A stretch of DNA of 64,000 nucleotides from Tilletiopsis washingtonensis (lineage: Eukaryota > Basidiomycota > Exobasidiomycetes > Entylomatales). A program made the position numbers and the translations under genes. The DNA lies in the NCBI RefSeq assembly GCF_003144115.1, contig NW_020312000.1, positions 771,946 through 835,945 of the forward strand, in the 5' to 3' direction. Below the pieces are notes generated by a model. That model was not told the origin of the DNA. It worked only from the letters and a program-made list of their open reading frames with translations, and did no database searches. Shown here one piece after another: positions 1 through 10,468 of the stretch (the stretch's first letter is position 1; the number at the start of each line of letters is the position of its first letter).

Positions 1-874
1 ACGAATGCGTACAGGTGAGCAGCAAGGAGCCTCGCGCCCGCGCGCAGGCGATGCTGACCGCCGCGAATCAGTGAGAGAGCGCTGGAGTGGCTCATGGAGT
101 CGCTGGTGGAGGATGGCGACGAGGTGGTGGCGCTGCGTGTGCTGGAAGGCGAGGCAGACAGTGAGCGTGCAGTGTTGCCAACTGCAGGACGACTGCTGAG
201 CCAGGCTCCCTGCAGGCATCGACCAAGACGAAGCGCGCGAGGAGGCACGCGAGCTGATCGACTCCATTGTCGACCTCAACGACGACGTCGAGGAACGTCG
301 GGTGCGTTCACAGTCGCACCCCACCTCCTTGCGGCCCGCCTTGGCTCACGTGCGGATTGGTGCAGATCTCAATCGTCGTCGAGTTTGTCGCCGGCGACAG
401 TGTGACGTCAACGGTGCTGCGCATGATCCACGTCTACCGGCCCGACAGTCTGACGGTAGGCACGAGGGGCAAGACACCCAATGCATTTGCCAAGCTGCTG
501 GGCGGCGCAAGCATGGGTAGCGTGTCGCGGTGAGTCTCCTTGCCACGCATCGACGTGAAGCCCGCATGCTGACCAGCCTCGTGTTCCTCTCACAGTGAGA
601 TCCTCTCGCGCTCGCCGGTGCCTGTAGTCGTTGTGCGTCCCGAGGCCAAGGTGCGCAAGCATCGCAAGAAGCGGCAGGAGGATCCGAAGCGGCGGTCATA
701 TCATGATCTTGGTGCGTGTGCCATGCTTGTGCGTAGCTCTTGCAGGCCCTTCGCTCACGCTTGCACACCACAGTCGCAAAGGCGCACTCGCTGCCGCTCA
801 GCCGCGACAGCTCGCATCAAGAGCCGAGCCGCTTCCATGGGCACGCCCACTTCTCGCACGATGACGACGAGTAG
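1..874 (+). CDS. Universal stress protein (UspA) domain protein, 5'-truncated
   Basis: The visible C-terminal part of a UspA-fold protein reads, after splicing, from ERALEWLMESLVEDGDE through VVALRVLEGEAD, a helix ARELIDSIVDLN, and then VVEFVAGDSV. It continues to the characteristic end of the fold, LTVGTRGKT, GGASMGSVSREIL and SPVPVVVVRPE. The visible exons are <1-14, 72-160, 216-301, 366-529, 596-711 and 774-874, with five introns of 53-66 nt that all keep frame. The GTRG-x(n)-GS-V-S pattern resembles the nucleotide-binding loop of ATP-type Usp proteins. Here the middle is KTPNAFAKLLGGASMGSVSR, longer than in bacteria, as in fungal homologues. After the fold there is a basic stretch (KVRKHRKKR) and a His/Asp-rich end. 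Such proteins are linked to stress responses, but the substrate is unknown. The start lies left of the window. The family call is firm; the role is not. Confidence 0.85.
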
Positions 875-1157
875 ACGTCTCTCCCTCTCTCCTTCTGCTT
901 AGACTCGGGCACGCTCGTAGGAATGGGGCACAGAGTGATTGCATTGCACAGAGAAAGAGACGATTGATGGACAGGGAGACATACATGAGGCGCAGGCGGC
1001 AGAGGCGACCGAATGGAGGCGGCGGAGGCGGAGACTCGCGCCTGCACATTGCGGAAAGGGATGCAGTCGTTAGGGGGTCGTTAGAGTGGAAGACAAGGGG
1101 GGGGGGGGTGCTTTTGATGTTTGCAGTGCGAAGAGAGAAGGTCGTAAAGTGGTAGGC
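875..1157. other. Convergent 3' intergenic spacer
   Basis: The spacer lies between the stop of the Usp gene and the stop of the minus-strand membrane protein. It presumably holds both 3' untranslated regions. A run of twelve G residues sits at 1097-1108. No gene or RNA was recognised. Confidence 0.5.
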
Positions 1158-4100
1158 TCAGAAGCGCAGGAAGCGAGGCCAGTTGCCGCGCCGTCCGTCG
1201 TCGGACGGGTCGTCGTCGCGCGCATCGTCCGACTCTGGGCCCTGCTCTGCGTCTCTAAGCCGGCTGCGTCGCGGCGAGGCCGTTGAAGCGGCCAAGGGCG
1301 AGTTGGTGGCCTGTTGTTGCTGTGCGCCCAGGTCGGGCTGAGCGCCCGGGAAGACGCCGGAGCGCGATGCCTCAAGATAGGCGGCTGCCTCGCTGGCGCG
1401 CATGCTGGCGCTGGCGACGCGCGGCGACTCGCGCCATGTCGAGCCCGAGGCGGCGCTGAGGCTGGGCGGCAGGCTGCTGGATGCAGTGAGGCCGGGTGCA
1501 GCGGGCGCGGTGGAGCCGGGCACGAGGCTGCGCGGAAGTGCACGCGGTGTGCGGCCGACGTCGGAGGAGGGAGACTGAGCGAGGCTCATCTGGCTCGTCG
1601 GCGGCGTCTGGCCGGCCTCGCGGTAGGCCTGGCGCATCGCGGCTGCGCCGAGCGATGCGCTCGGATAGTGACCATACAGGTCCTCGTACGGGCCGGCGTG
1701 CTCCGTGCTGCCCTCCGCCACTGCGTCCAGCGGACGAGAGGAACCGGCAGCGGCCGCGGCTGCATGGCCATCGTACGACTCGCTACGAGGGCGCTTTGCG
1801 CCGCCGTTGCGGCCGCCCATGCTGCTCTCGCCAGCGGTGGCACGGCTGCTCTGCCCGTCCGAGATCCATGGCTCGTCCTCGGTGCCGAGCGTCGGCGAGT
1901 CCTCGTAGATGTCCGACACGGGCGCCGAGACGGCGCGGTGCGCGGCGCCGCTGCTGCTGGCGCCACCGCGTGTGCTCACGGTGCTGCCGCGCCCAAGGTA
2001 GCTCGGAGCATAGCTCGCTGCACCGGAGCTGGCGCCGCCTTCGCTTGCGCCACCGGCACGGCCGCTCGAGCCGCCGCTGCGCGTGCCTGAGCGGCTGGAG
2101 TTGGGATCGCTAGACGTAACGTGCGTGCGGTTGCTCAGGCTGTCGATGCCCGTGCTGGTGGTGATGTTCGAGCGGCGCGAGCCCATGGGGCCGTGTCGAC
2201 CGCGCGAGCTGGTGTTGCCAGAGCCGCCGGAGATGCTGGCGCTGTAGCCGTCCGTGCCGCCGGAGCGCTCGCTGGAGTGCAAGCTGCCGGCCGTGTGCTG
2301 ACTGCCTGCTGCACCTGCAGCCAGCTGACGCGAGCGGCTCGAGTTGCCAGAGCCGGACACGTCGCCCGAGTTGCCAGAGGCCTCGCGAGACGAGTGCTGT
2401 CCGCTGCGTTGCTGTCCGTGGCTCTGATGCACCGAGGCATGCAGGCTCTGCACGTCTGCAGCCAGACCCGGGTCCGACGTCTGTGCAGGATCGCGGCGCG
2501 CCGAGTGCGTGACCGGTGCGACGTAGTCCTCCGCGCGGTCGCCGAGCTGCGCATCTCTAGCAGAGGAGGGACTTTCGAGCGGCTGGCCGGAAGTCAGCCG
2601 CTTCCAGCCAGAGGCCAAGCCGCCGAAGAGGCCGGCTGCAGCTGCGGCTCCCGTGGCCGCATGGTGGCCCATGGAGCTCGACTCGTCCGGAATGTCGACT
2701 AGGTCGCGCGGCGCGCCTTCGCGGTCACTGAACGGCCCCGTCTCGTTGTCCTCGTCAATTGTGCACGTCCAGCCTGTGGGCGCTGGCGTGTGCACTGGCG
2801 CAGCAGCGGCATCGATGGGCGCGACAGCAGGGATGCTGCCTCGCTCTCCCGGCTCAGAGAAGGCACGCGCGGACGAGGCACCGCTGGCGTTGGCGTCGAA
2901 GTACGTGGAAGACTGTGGCTCCTCGACAGCGGCTGAGAGAGGCGTGGCGTAGGCGGACTGAGACGTCGGCGGTCGGTTGCCGCTTCGTCCGCTGCCGGAG
3001 CCTGAGCCGGTCGAGACAGAAGGAAACTGGCCCGAGCCGATGGAGCCGATGGCTGAACCTCTCTCGCTGCGCTCGCCGAACTCGCCGACGGAGCGGATGG
3101 TCGAAAGGCGATTGCCTGCGGCGAAGCCCACGCTGGGCGCTCCAGGCTGTAGAGAGGCACTGGCCTGGTCCGCCTCGCGCTGCGCGGCTGCGTCGTGCTG
3201 GCTTGCGAACGGGTCTGCTGCAAGCGCACCTGGGCCGAGCAGATGAGTGCCGCTGCTGATGAAACGACTGTGCCGCGGGTCTGCGCCATCTGCGCGCTGG
3301 AGCGACTCGGAAGAGCCACCTTCGGGATAGGCGCCGCGCGAGTACGTGCTGCCGCCGCTGTCACGGTGGCCTGCGGCCATGGCTCCGAGCCCTGCGCCGG
3401 CAGCAGCAGCTCCAAAGACGCCGAGACCGGAGGCACCACTGCCTCCGCTCTCCGTGCTGCGTCGAGGATCAGCAGGATCGATGCCCAGGCCACCCTCGCC
3501 AAAGCCGCCGGTGAAGGACGGAATGCGAGGATGGCTGGGACTGCCCGACGGCGCGAGGTTGTTGAAGTCGTAGACTGGGCCTGGCGGTCGACGCGGGCGC
3601 GGCGGAGGCAGCAGACTTGGGCTGCCGCTTCCCGCTGCTGGAGAGGCGCCGAATGCCGTGTGCCCGCCCGTCGAGTTGCTGCTTGCGCCTTGCCCACGAC
3701 TGCCGCTCGAAGTGTTGCCGCCGCTGCCGCTGCCGCTGTGGCTCTCGACGCCGCTGCGCGAGCGCGAGCCCGAGTGCGAGCCCGCAGCGTAGCCACCCGC
3801 AGCGCCTGCAGCTGCGGCTGGGCCGCTCCATGCAGCCACACCGCCGGCGGAGGAGGCAGCAGACGTGCTGGGCGTCATGCCGTGGCGAGTGATGCTCGGG
3901 CTGCCCATGTCTTGCCCTGCCATCGCAGTGTTGGAGATGTCGTCCTCGTCGTCGTGCTCGCCTCTGCGCGCCGCGGCGTATGCACCTGCTCCGCCAGCTG
4001 CAGCAGCTGCGCCGCCGGCCATGCCCCAGTCGAGGCGCGAGCCACGGCCGATGGAGCCCCAGCCGCTCGGCCCAGCCTGCGCCATGTCCTGCTCGCCCGG

Positions 4101-5447
4101 CTCGCCGTCGGCAAAGTCCATCAGCCCACGGCTCTCGCCCTGCGCGTCATCGGTCTCGTCGTCGGATGCGTCGTGATCGTCCGTCTGGCCCAGCTGCTTG
4201 TGCCCCGACGTGCGCCGCCCGATGGCAGCTGCGACCATGCCGCCGGCAGCGCCGAGGCCGAGCGCACTGAACGCGCTGCGCGAGCGCCCGCCGCCGTACT
4301 GCGCATGCGTGTCGCTGGAGATGTTCGACGCCGGCCGCTCGCCGCCCTTGCCGCCGACGACGAAGAAGCCACTGCCGTTGCCGTCCTGCAGCTGGTCCTC
4401 CTCCCACTCGTCGGTCCCCACACTGCGTGGCCGCCCACCCGCCGCTGCCGCGCCCGCGCCTGCCGCACCTGCGCCTGCCGCACCTGCCCCTCCGATGGCC
4501 GCATACGTGCCCAGCCGGCCGCCGCGCGAGAAGCCAGCAGAGTACTTGTCGCTGCCACCGGCACCGGTCGCGCCTGCTCCTCCATTGGCAGCTCGCCGCC
4601 TGCGCCGACAGCAGAGCAGCAGCAAGAGCAGCAGCAGCAGGCCTATCAAGGCGCCGATCACGATGCCTGCGATCTGCCCGCCGGAGAGACCGGTATCGCT
4701 GGAGGTGGCAGTGCCCGGCGCTTGCGAGCCTGTAGGAGACGCGGCCGCTCTGGAAGAAGACGCTGCAGCGGCAGATGAGGCGCTTGCGGACGAGCTTGCG
4801 GCACTCGCCGAGGACGCAGCAGCGGAGTCCGAGGCTGAGGCGGCTGACGCGGATGACGCAGCCGCCACTGATGAGAGAGAGGCAGCCGACTGCGAGGCGG
4901 CGCTTGCAGCGCTGGCTGCACTCGAGGCACTTGCTGCGCTGGAAGCGCTTGCTGCACTGGATGCGCTCGCGGCGCTGGATGCTGGCGAGCTCGGCTGTGC
5001 CGCGGTGGGCTGCGAGGATGGCGCGGCGCTCGGCTCTGCGAGAGGGTGAGCGCGGGACGCACTCGAGAAGGCACGCAGCGACTCACGCGAAGCCACGGCG
5101 GAGCTCGACGCTGCGCCGGTGGGAAACGGCGGCTGCGTGCCGTCCACCGTCGGGAAGGCCGTCTGGCCCTCGGTGGTGTAGAGCGTGCCGAGCGGCGGCG
5201 CGGGAAAGGGCCCGGTGTAGAGGACGGGCCGCTGGACGACCTGGTAGCGCACGCTCGTCGCCACACCCGCCTGCACTTCCACACTCTGGAACGGCGGCGC
5301 GCTGCCGTCGGGATAGTAGAGGATGCGCGTGATGCTGCTCACGTAGCTCTGCACGGCCGTCTCGACGGGCGCGTAGGAGAGCCAGGAGGGCAGCTGCTGC
5401 GCCGTGGGGCCCGGCCCGGGCACCTGCTGCGGCAGAGTCGCCGCCAT
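1158..5447 (-). CDS. Large intronless single-pass membrane protein with Ser/Ala-rich ectodomain
   Basis: This single exon encodes 1429 residues. Residues 1-110 form a short folded-looking segment, followed by an Ala/Ser-rich stretch (about 112-255) built on a repeated ASSAASAS unit that would be a good O-mannosylation target. One hydrophobic segment at about 258-280 (GIVIGALIGLLLLLLLLLCC) is followed at once by RRRRR, giving an outside-to-inside orientation. About 1150 residues of low-complexity Gly/Ser/Ala-rich cytoplasmic tail follow, ending WPRFLRF. This architecture resembles fungal surface sensors or polarity proteins of the Wsc/Mid2/Axl2 type (mucin-like stalk, poly-Leu membrane segment, basic stop-transfer), but no known ectodomain was recognised and no N-terminal signal peptide is visible. 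The start ATG at 5445-5447 has a good context (GCCATGG) and the ORF is uninterrupted. Its function is unknown, and a cell-wall or polarity sensor is only an inference. Confidence 0.8.
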   Translation of the reverse strand: MAATLPQQVPGPGPTAQQLPSWLSYAPVETAVQSYVSSITRILYYPDGSAPPFQSVEVQAGVATSVRYQVVQRPVLYTGPFPAPPLGTLYTTEGQTAFPTVDGTQPPFPTGAASSSAVASRESLRAFSSASRAHPLAEPSAAPSSQPTAAQPSSPASSAASASSAASASSAASASSAASAASAASQSAASLSSVAAASSASAASASDSAAASSASAASSSASASSAAAASSSRAAASPTGSQAPGTATSSDTGLSGGQIAGIVIGALIGLLLLLLLLLCCRRRRRAANGGAGATGAGGSDKYSAGFSRGGRLGTYAAIGGAGAAGAGAAGAGAAAAGGRPRSVGTDEWEEDQLQDGNGSGFFVVGGKGGERPASNISSDTHAQYGGGRSRSAFSALGLGAAGGMVAAAIGRRTSGHKQLGQTDDHDASDDETDDAQGESRGLMDFADGEPGEQDMAQAGPSGWGSIGRGSRLDWGMAGGAAAAAGGAGAYAAARRGEHDDEDDISNTAMAGQDMGSPSITRHGMTPSTSAASSAGGVAAWSGPAAAAGAAGGYAAGSHSGSRSRSGVESHSGSGSGGNTSSGSRGQGASSNSTGGHTAFGASPAAGSGSPSLLPPPRPRRPPGPVYDFNNLAPSGSPSHPRIPSFTGGFGEGGLGIDPADPRRSTESGGSGASGLGVFGAAAAGAGLGAMAAGHRDSGGSTYSRGAYPEGGSSESLQRADGADPRHSRFISSGTHLLGPGALAADPFASQHDAAAQREADQASASLQPGAPSVGFAAGNRLSTIRSVGEFGERSERGSAIGSIGSGQFPSVSTGSGSGSGRSGNRPPTSQSAYATPLSAAVEEPQSSTYFDANASGASSARAFSEPGERGSIPAVAPIDAAAAPVHTPAPTGWTCTIDEDNETGPFSDREGAPRDLVDIPDESSSMGHHAATGAAAAAGLFGGLASGWKRLTSGQPLESPSSARDAQLGDRAEDYVAPVTHSARRDPAQTSDPGLAADVQSLHASVHQSHGQQRSGQHSSREASGNSGDVSGSGNSSRSRQLAAGAAGSQHTAGSLHSSERSGGTDGYSASISGGSGNTSSRGRHGPMGSRRSNITTSTGIDSLSNRTHVTSSDPNSSRSGTRSGGSSGRAGGASEGGASSGAASYAPSYLGRGSTVSTRGGASSSGAAHRAVSAPVSDIYEDSPTLGTEDEPWISDGQSSRATAGESSMGGRNGGAKRPRSESYDGHAAAAAAGSSRPLDAVAEGSTEHAGPYEDLYGHYPSASLGAAAMRQAYREAGQTPPTSQMSLAQSPSSDVGRTPRALPRSLVPGSTAPAAPGLTASSSLPPSLSAASGSTWRESPRVASASMRASEAAAYLEASRSGVFPGAQPDLGAQQQQATNSPLAASTASPRRSRLRDAEQGPESDDARDDDPSDDGRRGNWPRFLRF
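4900..4990 (-). repeat. Imperfect 15-bp coding repeat (Ala/Ser stalk)
   Basis: An array of about 15-bp units (variants of GCGCTTGCTGCACTGGA on the plus strand) encodes the ASSAA/SAASA periodicity of the membrane protein's stalk. It is in-frame and probably length-variable between strains. Confidence 0.6.
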
Positions 5448-6144
5448 GGGCTGCGGCCGAGCGGCGAGAAGAGCAGAGGTGGGAGTCTAGTGATGGAGGT
5501 GGATGTGGAGAGGAGAGAGAGAGAGGTGCGAGGCGGCGTGCGAAGCGCGGCTGCAGGGGACGGCGAGCGCACACTGCCGCCAAGGCGACGCTGCGTGGGT
5601 ACGCTCCCGGGGCGACGCTGGGTGTATGGGTGTGGCTTGTGCGGAGGCGAGGGCGCGGAGGGACGGGCGAGGCGACGACGCAGCGCGCACGGCGGAGGGA
5701 TGCGCCTCGTCAGGCGGCGGCGCGGATAGGGGCGCCCGGCCCAATCGGGCAGGTGCGGCGCGCGCTAGCCGCGCTCCTCGACCGCTGTGCGAGGGTGCGC
5801 GAGAAAGAGGAGCTGCAGCGAGGGCGAAGCTGGGCGAGCAAGACTGCGGGCTAGGATGGCGCAGACGAGCCAGGGGAACGGGATGGAGTGGATGGAACGG
5901 CCGCCTCGGAGGGCGGCGCAGCCCTCATCACCTGCGTGCCCCTCCACCTTTTGCTGCCGCGCGCGGTTGTGTGTTGGACACTGCATCAACCTGCTCCCAC
6001 GGCTTGGAATAGGGGCTTGGCGCGCGGCGGCGCGCCCTGGGGCCACGCAGTCTCGAGAACATTCGCCGTGCGCGGTGCACGCGCCATGCAGCGCCAATGA
6101 TGGCCTTCTCCGTCACCCTCTCCTCCTCCACCTCGCCCCCCACA
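5448..6144. other. Divergent promoter region, membrane protein / ORC5
   Basis: This is a 0.7-kb spacer between two divergently transcribed starts. The last 40 bases before the ORC5 start are pyrimidine-rich (CTCTCCTCCTCCACC), typical of fungal 5' leaders. No TATA box or other motif could be assigned. Confidence 0.5.
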
Positions 6145-8156
6145 ATGAGCAGCGCAGAGGCAGGGCCGTCGCGCAGCGGCGCCGAGAGCCGCGCGGCGCA
6201 GGAGGCGCGCCTCGCCGAGCACTTCCCCGGGCGCGCCGAGGCCGTGGCGACGCTGCTCGACGTGCTGTGCACGGTGAGCGCGTGTGTGCCACACTGGGCG
6301 GCCGCTCGCCATGCTGATGCTCTGCCCCAGCCCGACACGCCGCTCCCGGCCGCCGTGCACATACACGCGGCCTCCTCAAGCAGGGCGTCTGAGCTCCTCT
6401 CGCACCTCCTCGCCGGCGCCACCGCGACGCGCATCAGCTCCCTCGACCCGCTGCAGCAGCCCACCTGCGCGCTGCTCTACGCGCATCTGCTCGCCGACCT
6501 GGCGCCCGCCTCGGCCGCGCGCCCCGAGGCGCTCGACACGCTCGTCGCGGCACTCGCGCCGGCACTGCAGGAGCAGCGCGCCCTCGTCGTGGTGCAGAAT
6601 GCAGAGCGCATGCGCGACGTGTGGGAGGAGAGCATCGGCGAGGCCGTGTGGGGCCTGGCTGAGCTGGTGAGTTCTCAAAGCGGTCCGCTGCGCTGCCTTG
6701 CGTCCTGGCGAGTGCTCAGATGCGCACCTCTCAGCTGCGCGCGCATGGCCGTCTCTGCGTCGTCACGGTGTCCAGCCTGCCCGTGGCGTCGTTCCGCACG
6801 CCGCGCGGCAGTGGAGCAGTGCTGGGAGCGGGAGCGCCCATCGTGCTGCGCCTGCCAGCACTGCGTCGCGACGGTACGTCTCGCCCACTGCTCGTCTCTC
6901 GTCCACGCTGACGCATCGTGCTGCCAGAGGCGGTGGCGGTGCTGCGGCGCGACGGCGAAGATCTGCTGCCCAAGGATCCTCGCGCCGCAACTGTTCCAAC
7001 GCACGACTGGCGCACCCTGCACGGCGCCTACGTCGGCCTGGCGTACGACACGCTCGGCGCCGACACGCGCGACGAGGAGGAGCTGCGCACGCTGACGGCG
7101 GCCGTGTGGCATCCGTTCATCGTGCCGGTGCTGACGGGCGAGAGTGAGTGGAACAGTGCGGTCTGACCGCTTGCTTGTCCGCTGACGCCCAGCTGGGCAC
7201 AGTGGCGGTGTCTGCAATCCCGGCACTGCTCTCTCGAGCAGCACCCCTGCTGCGCGACGTACTGGCGCGCCTGCTGCCGCGGCTCGTCAGTGCCAATGCC
7301 TGGGTCGCCTCGGCCGTCAGCTGGGCCGAGAGCATGTCAAGCGAGGCGATGGCGACCACCGCCGCGATCGAGGCCGAAGACGCGCTCTCTCAAAAGACGC
7401 CCTCGAAGCGTTCACGACGAGCGCCGCTCGCTGCTCGTCTCGCGCAAGGCCCACTCGACAGCGCCGTGCAGCAGCTGGCGCCCTCGGTGCCGCTGCTAGG
7501 CGCCTATCTACTGCTCGCCAGCTTTCTCGCCAGCTTCAACCCGGCCCGTCTCGACGCCCGCTACTTTCTGCGCGACGAACACGTGCTCCTGCCCGCCGCT
7601 GAGCGCGTCGACGCAAGCGCTCGCAAACGCAAGCGAGGAGGCGCATATCGGAAGAAGCCGGCCAAGCGGCCGCCGAAGGATGATGGACAACGAGAGGATT
7701 TGAACCGCCAACAGCTGCTCGGCCCCAAGCCGTTTCCTGCAGAGCGCCTACTGGCCATCCTGCAAGCGCTGCTCATCGAAGCGGGAGGCGATGCGTCGGC
7801 TTTGGTGCTCGGAGCTGCTTTCGCTGCTCGCAGGCAAGATGCGCTGTTGCCGGAGGAGGAGACGGAGCAGTGGGAGCGCAAGTCGCGCGGCGCAGGCGTC
7901 ATGAGCTTGGTGAGTGCAGCTTCAGCCATGGCTGCCACTTGCATCTTCTTTCACGCTGATGTGCCCCCCACTGCAGATCAACCAGCTAGTCTCGCAGCGC
8001 CTCCTGGTGCGCATGGGCCCGCCCACGGCGCTGCTGGCGCCGAATCTGCAGCTGCGCTGCAACATCACGTACGACGATGCACTCAGTCTGGCCCGACGCG
8101 TCTCGTTTGGCCTCGACGAGTGGCTGTGGGACTGGAGCGGCGGGGGCGGTGGCTGA
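6145..8156 (+). CDS. ORC5: Origin recognition complex subunit 5
   Basis: This is a subunit of the origin recognition complex, which marks replication origins and loads the MCM helicase in the nucleus. Exons at 6145-6273, 6331-6666, 6735-6873, 6928-7143, 7203-7909 and 7977-8156 join in frame to 568 residues. The Orc5 signature is the C-terminal block YLLLASFLASFNPARLDARY with FPAERLLAI after it, and the end block VSQRLLVRMGP. The N-terminal AAA+ part starts with HFPGRAEAVATLL. The position expected to be Walker A reads IHAASSSRAS, without the GK[T/S], and the Walker B position reads VVVQNAERMRD, without the Asp. ATP binding therefore looks lost. The 6145 ATG was chosen over in-frame ATGs at 6097/6100 because it follows a pyrimidine-rich leader and CACA. 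Intron 1 (57 nt) is in frame and stop-free. Confidence 0.88.
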
Positions 8157-8680
8157 GGCAATGCGAGCACTGACTGGTACACACATGCATGACTCGGAAG
8201 AAGTCGCAGCACTCGAGCAGAACGCGCTGCGTCCGTGAGCAGTCTCGCGTCAGTCTGGGGCAGCGGCGGTGATGCTCAAGCAACCAGCTTGGCTGCGTCT
8301 CCATCGCGCACACACGTTTTCACGTCGCCTCAGCAGCGCAGTCGGGCGTGTGATTTGAGAAGGATATCATCTTTCGGACGAGAAGAAGGCGGAAGGCACG
8401 TAGGTAGGAAGGGGGATGGAAGCGCTCAAAAAGAGAGGGACATGTGGCGTGGTGGTGGTGCGCTCGGGCCTGGCAGTGAGGCCTGAGCTGGCAGCCGGGA
8501 AGACAAAGTGTGGTGAGGCACAAGAGAGAGAGTGGTGGCCGTTGCGGCAGCGGAAAGAGAGTGTGGGCTGGCCGTCTCGGCCGTCTCGTGCCTAGTCGGA
8601 CGCTGCGAGATGCAGCAGCGCGAAGATCTGAGTGCACACGCGGACCAGATCGCGCGTCCCCTTGGCCGTGCGCCGCCTCC
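8157..8680. other. Convergent 3' intergenic spacer
   Basis: This spacer lies between the ORC5 stop and the stop of the next minus-strand gene. It contains purine-rich stretches. Nothing gene-like was seen. Confidence 0.5.
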
Positions 8681-10468
8681 TCAGGCCGTCTGTGCCGGCT
8701 GCGTCTGCTCAACCGGCAACGCAGGCGCGGGCGCCACTTCCGCCGCAAGCGTCGCCTCGTGCGTGGCGGGCGTCGAGAGGCCCGAGCTGGCGGCCGTCGT
8801 GGTGACGGGCGGCTCGAGCCCGGCACTCTCGCTCGCCGTCATCGCCGCCGGCGCCGCAGCGCCGTTGGCGTGCGGCGCCGCCACGGCGCCGTTCTGCGCT
8901 GCAGGCGCCACGGGCGCCGCAGTGGGCTCGACTGCGGCGCTGCTCGGCACCGGCTTGCGCACGGGACTGGCAGGCGGCTTGCCGGCATTGCCGTAGTCCG
9001 AGGCCGCGAGCGGATGCGTGGGCGGCGGCGCCGAGGTCGTCGTGATCGTCGTCGTGGCTGTAGTGCCGAGCTTCGTGCCGCCATGCTGCGCCGCCAGCGC
9101 CTGCGCCACGACCGAGTTGTGGTCGGTCGGCTGCTGCGAGTCAGCAGCCGGCGACGTCACGTCCACGCTGGAGCCGCCAGGCCGCGCCGTTGCTGCTGTG
9201 GCCGCGCCCGTGGCTGCCGCACCGCGCTCGCTGTTCTTCGACTTCTGCGACGCCGAGCGGTGGCGCCAGCTGGTGCCACGGCTGACCTTGGGCTGCTTCG
9301 CAGCGGGCTGCGCCGGCGCAGCAGCAGCAGCAGCGGACGCAGCCTGCTGCTGCTGAGCGCGCGCAGCGCCCTGAGCGCTGGTGCTGGGCTCGTCGAAGAG
9401 GCTGCCGCCGAGCGCGGCGCCGTCATCGCCCAGCAGCTTCTGCTTGCGCTGGTGGCTCGCGTCCAGGTCGGCCAGACTCATCAGACGGCCCTGGCCCGTG
9501 CCGATCGACGGGTCGGCAGAGGAGAAGGTCAGGTTGGAGAGATCCGAGGGCACGGCCTTTTGCTGCGACGAGTCCTCCTCGGTGACGAAGGTCGGCACCC
9601 ATTGGCGGCGGCTGTGGGAAATGCGTCAGAAGCGCACAGAACAGAGAGAGCGAACGGCAGCAGCGGCGGCGAGCGCGAAGCTGCGCAGCACAAGTCGCCT
9701 GATAGCATCAAGGCTGCTTTGCCGCAACTGCTCCTGCAAAGCATCGCATCCGCGGCCACCTGGTGCGACAAGCTGGCGCAAGCATGTGCGTGCACGGGCT
9801 GCGATGCTGGCCAGGGCAGCGCGAGAACATCCAGTGGAAGCTGCGAGGCGCGCTACTCAAGGCAGCCATCGTCTTCTCATGTCGACAGCACCATGCCAGT
9901 CTCCGTACGGCGGCATGCCCCTCCTACCGAGGTCGAACCACACTGCTTCTCTTCCCTTGCTTCTTCCTTCCGTCCGGACCTGCACCTGCGCACGGTCCAC
10001 TCACGCCTTGAGGAAGCTCTGCAGGTCCTCCTGCGTGCCGCCCTGGCTGGGGCTCTGCTGCGGGCTCTGGCGCGCGGCGGGCCCGGCGAGCCGCACGTGG
10101 TCCCACTGCACGCCCTTGCCGGCAAAGAGCTCGCTGGGGCGCGGGCCTGCGGGCTGTGCCGGTGCCGCAGTGGGCGTCGAGGCCGCCGCGCCCTGCGGCA
10201 GCGGCGGCGTCGAGTGCTGCTGCTGCTGCGCCAGCGCCGGGCTTGCAGTCGCGGCCGCGGCCGGCACGCCCGAGTCGCGCGCAGGCGCACGCGGCGACGC
10301 CGTGGTGCTGGCGGGCTGCGAGGCGACGGCAATGCTGGAGCGCGAGCCCTTGGTCGAGAGGGCGCCGTGCTCGTTGGCGCCGGCGGCGGGCGCCGTCATG
10401 CCCGAGGCCTGCGACGCGACGCTGGGACGCCGCGACTTCTTGGAGCGCAGCGAGGAGAAGAGCGGCAT
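8681..10468 (-). CDS. Low-complexity protein of unknown function
   Basis: Two exons, 10005-10468 and 8681-9611, are joined across a 393-nt intron (GTGAGT donor, CACAG acceptor) to give 464 residues. I do not recognise the family. The only dense, conserved-looking stretch spans the splice junction: ELFAGKGVQWDHVRLAGP, then EDLQSFLKA joined to RRQWVPTFVTEEDSS and DLSNLTFSSADPSIG. The N-terminus is basic (MPLFSSLRSKKSRRPS). The C-terminal half is a disordered Ala/Pro/Thr/Ser-rich tail. No membrane segment or signal peptide is visible. The good read-through across the junction supports both the intron and the coding status. It could be a cytoplasmic adaptor or signalling protein, but nothing in the sequence proves that. 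Confidence 0.65.

Noticed and set aside
7690-7715. tRNA-like B-box string (GGATTTGAACC) inside ORC5
   Set aside because: No cloverleaf can be built around it, and it lies in the coding sequence of a well-supported exon.
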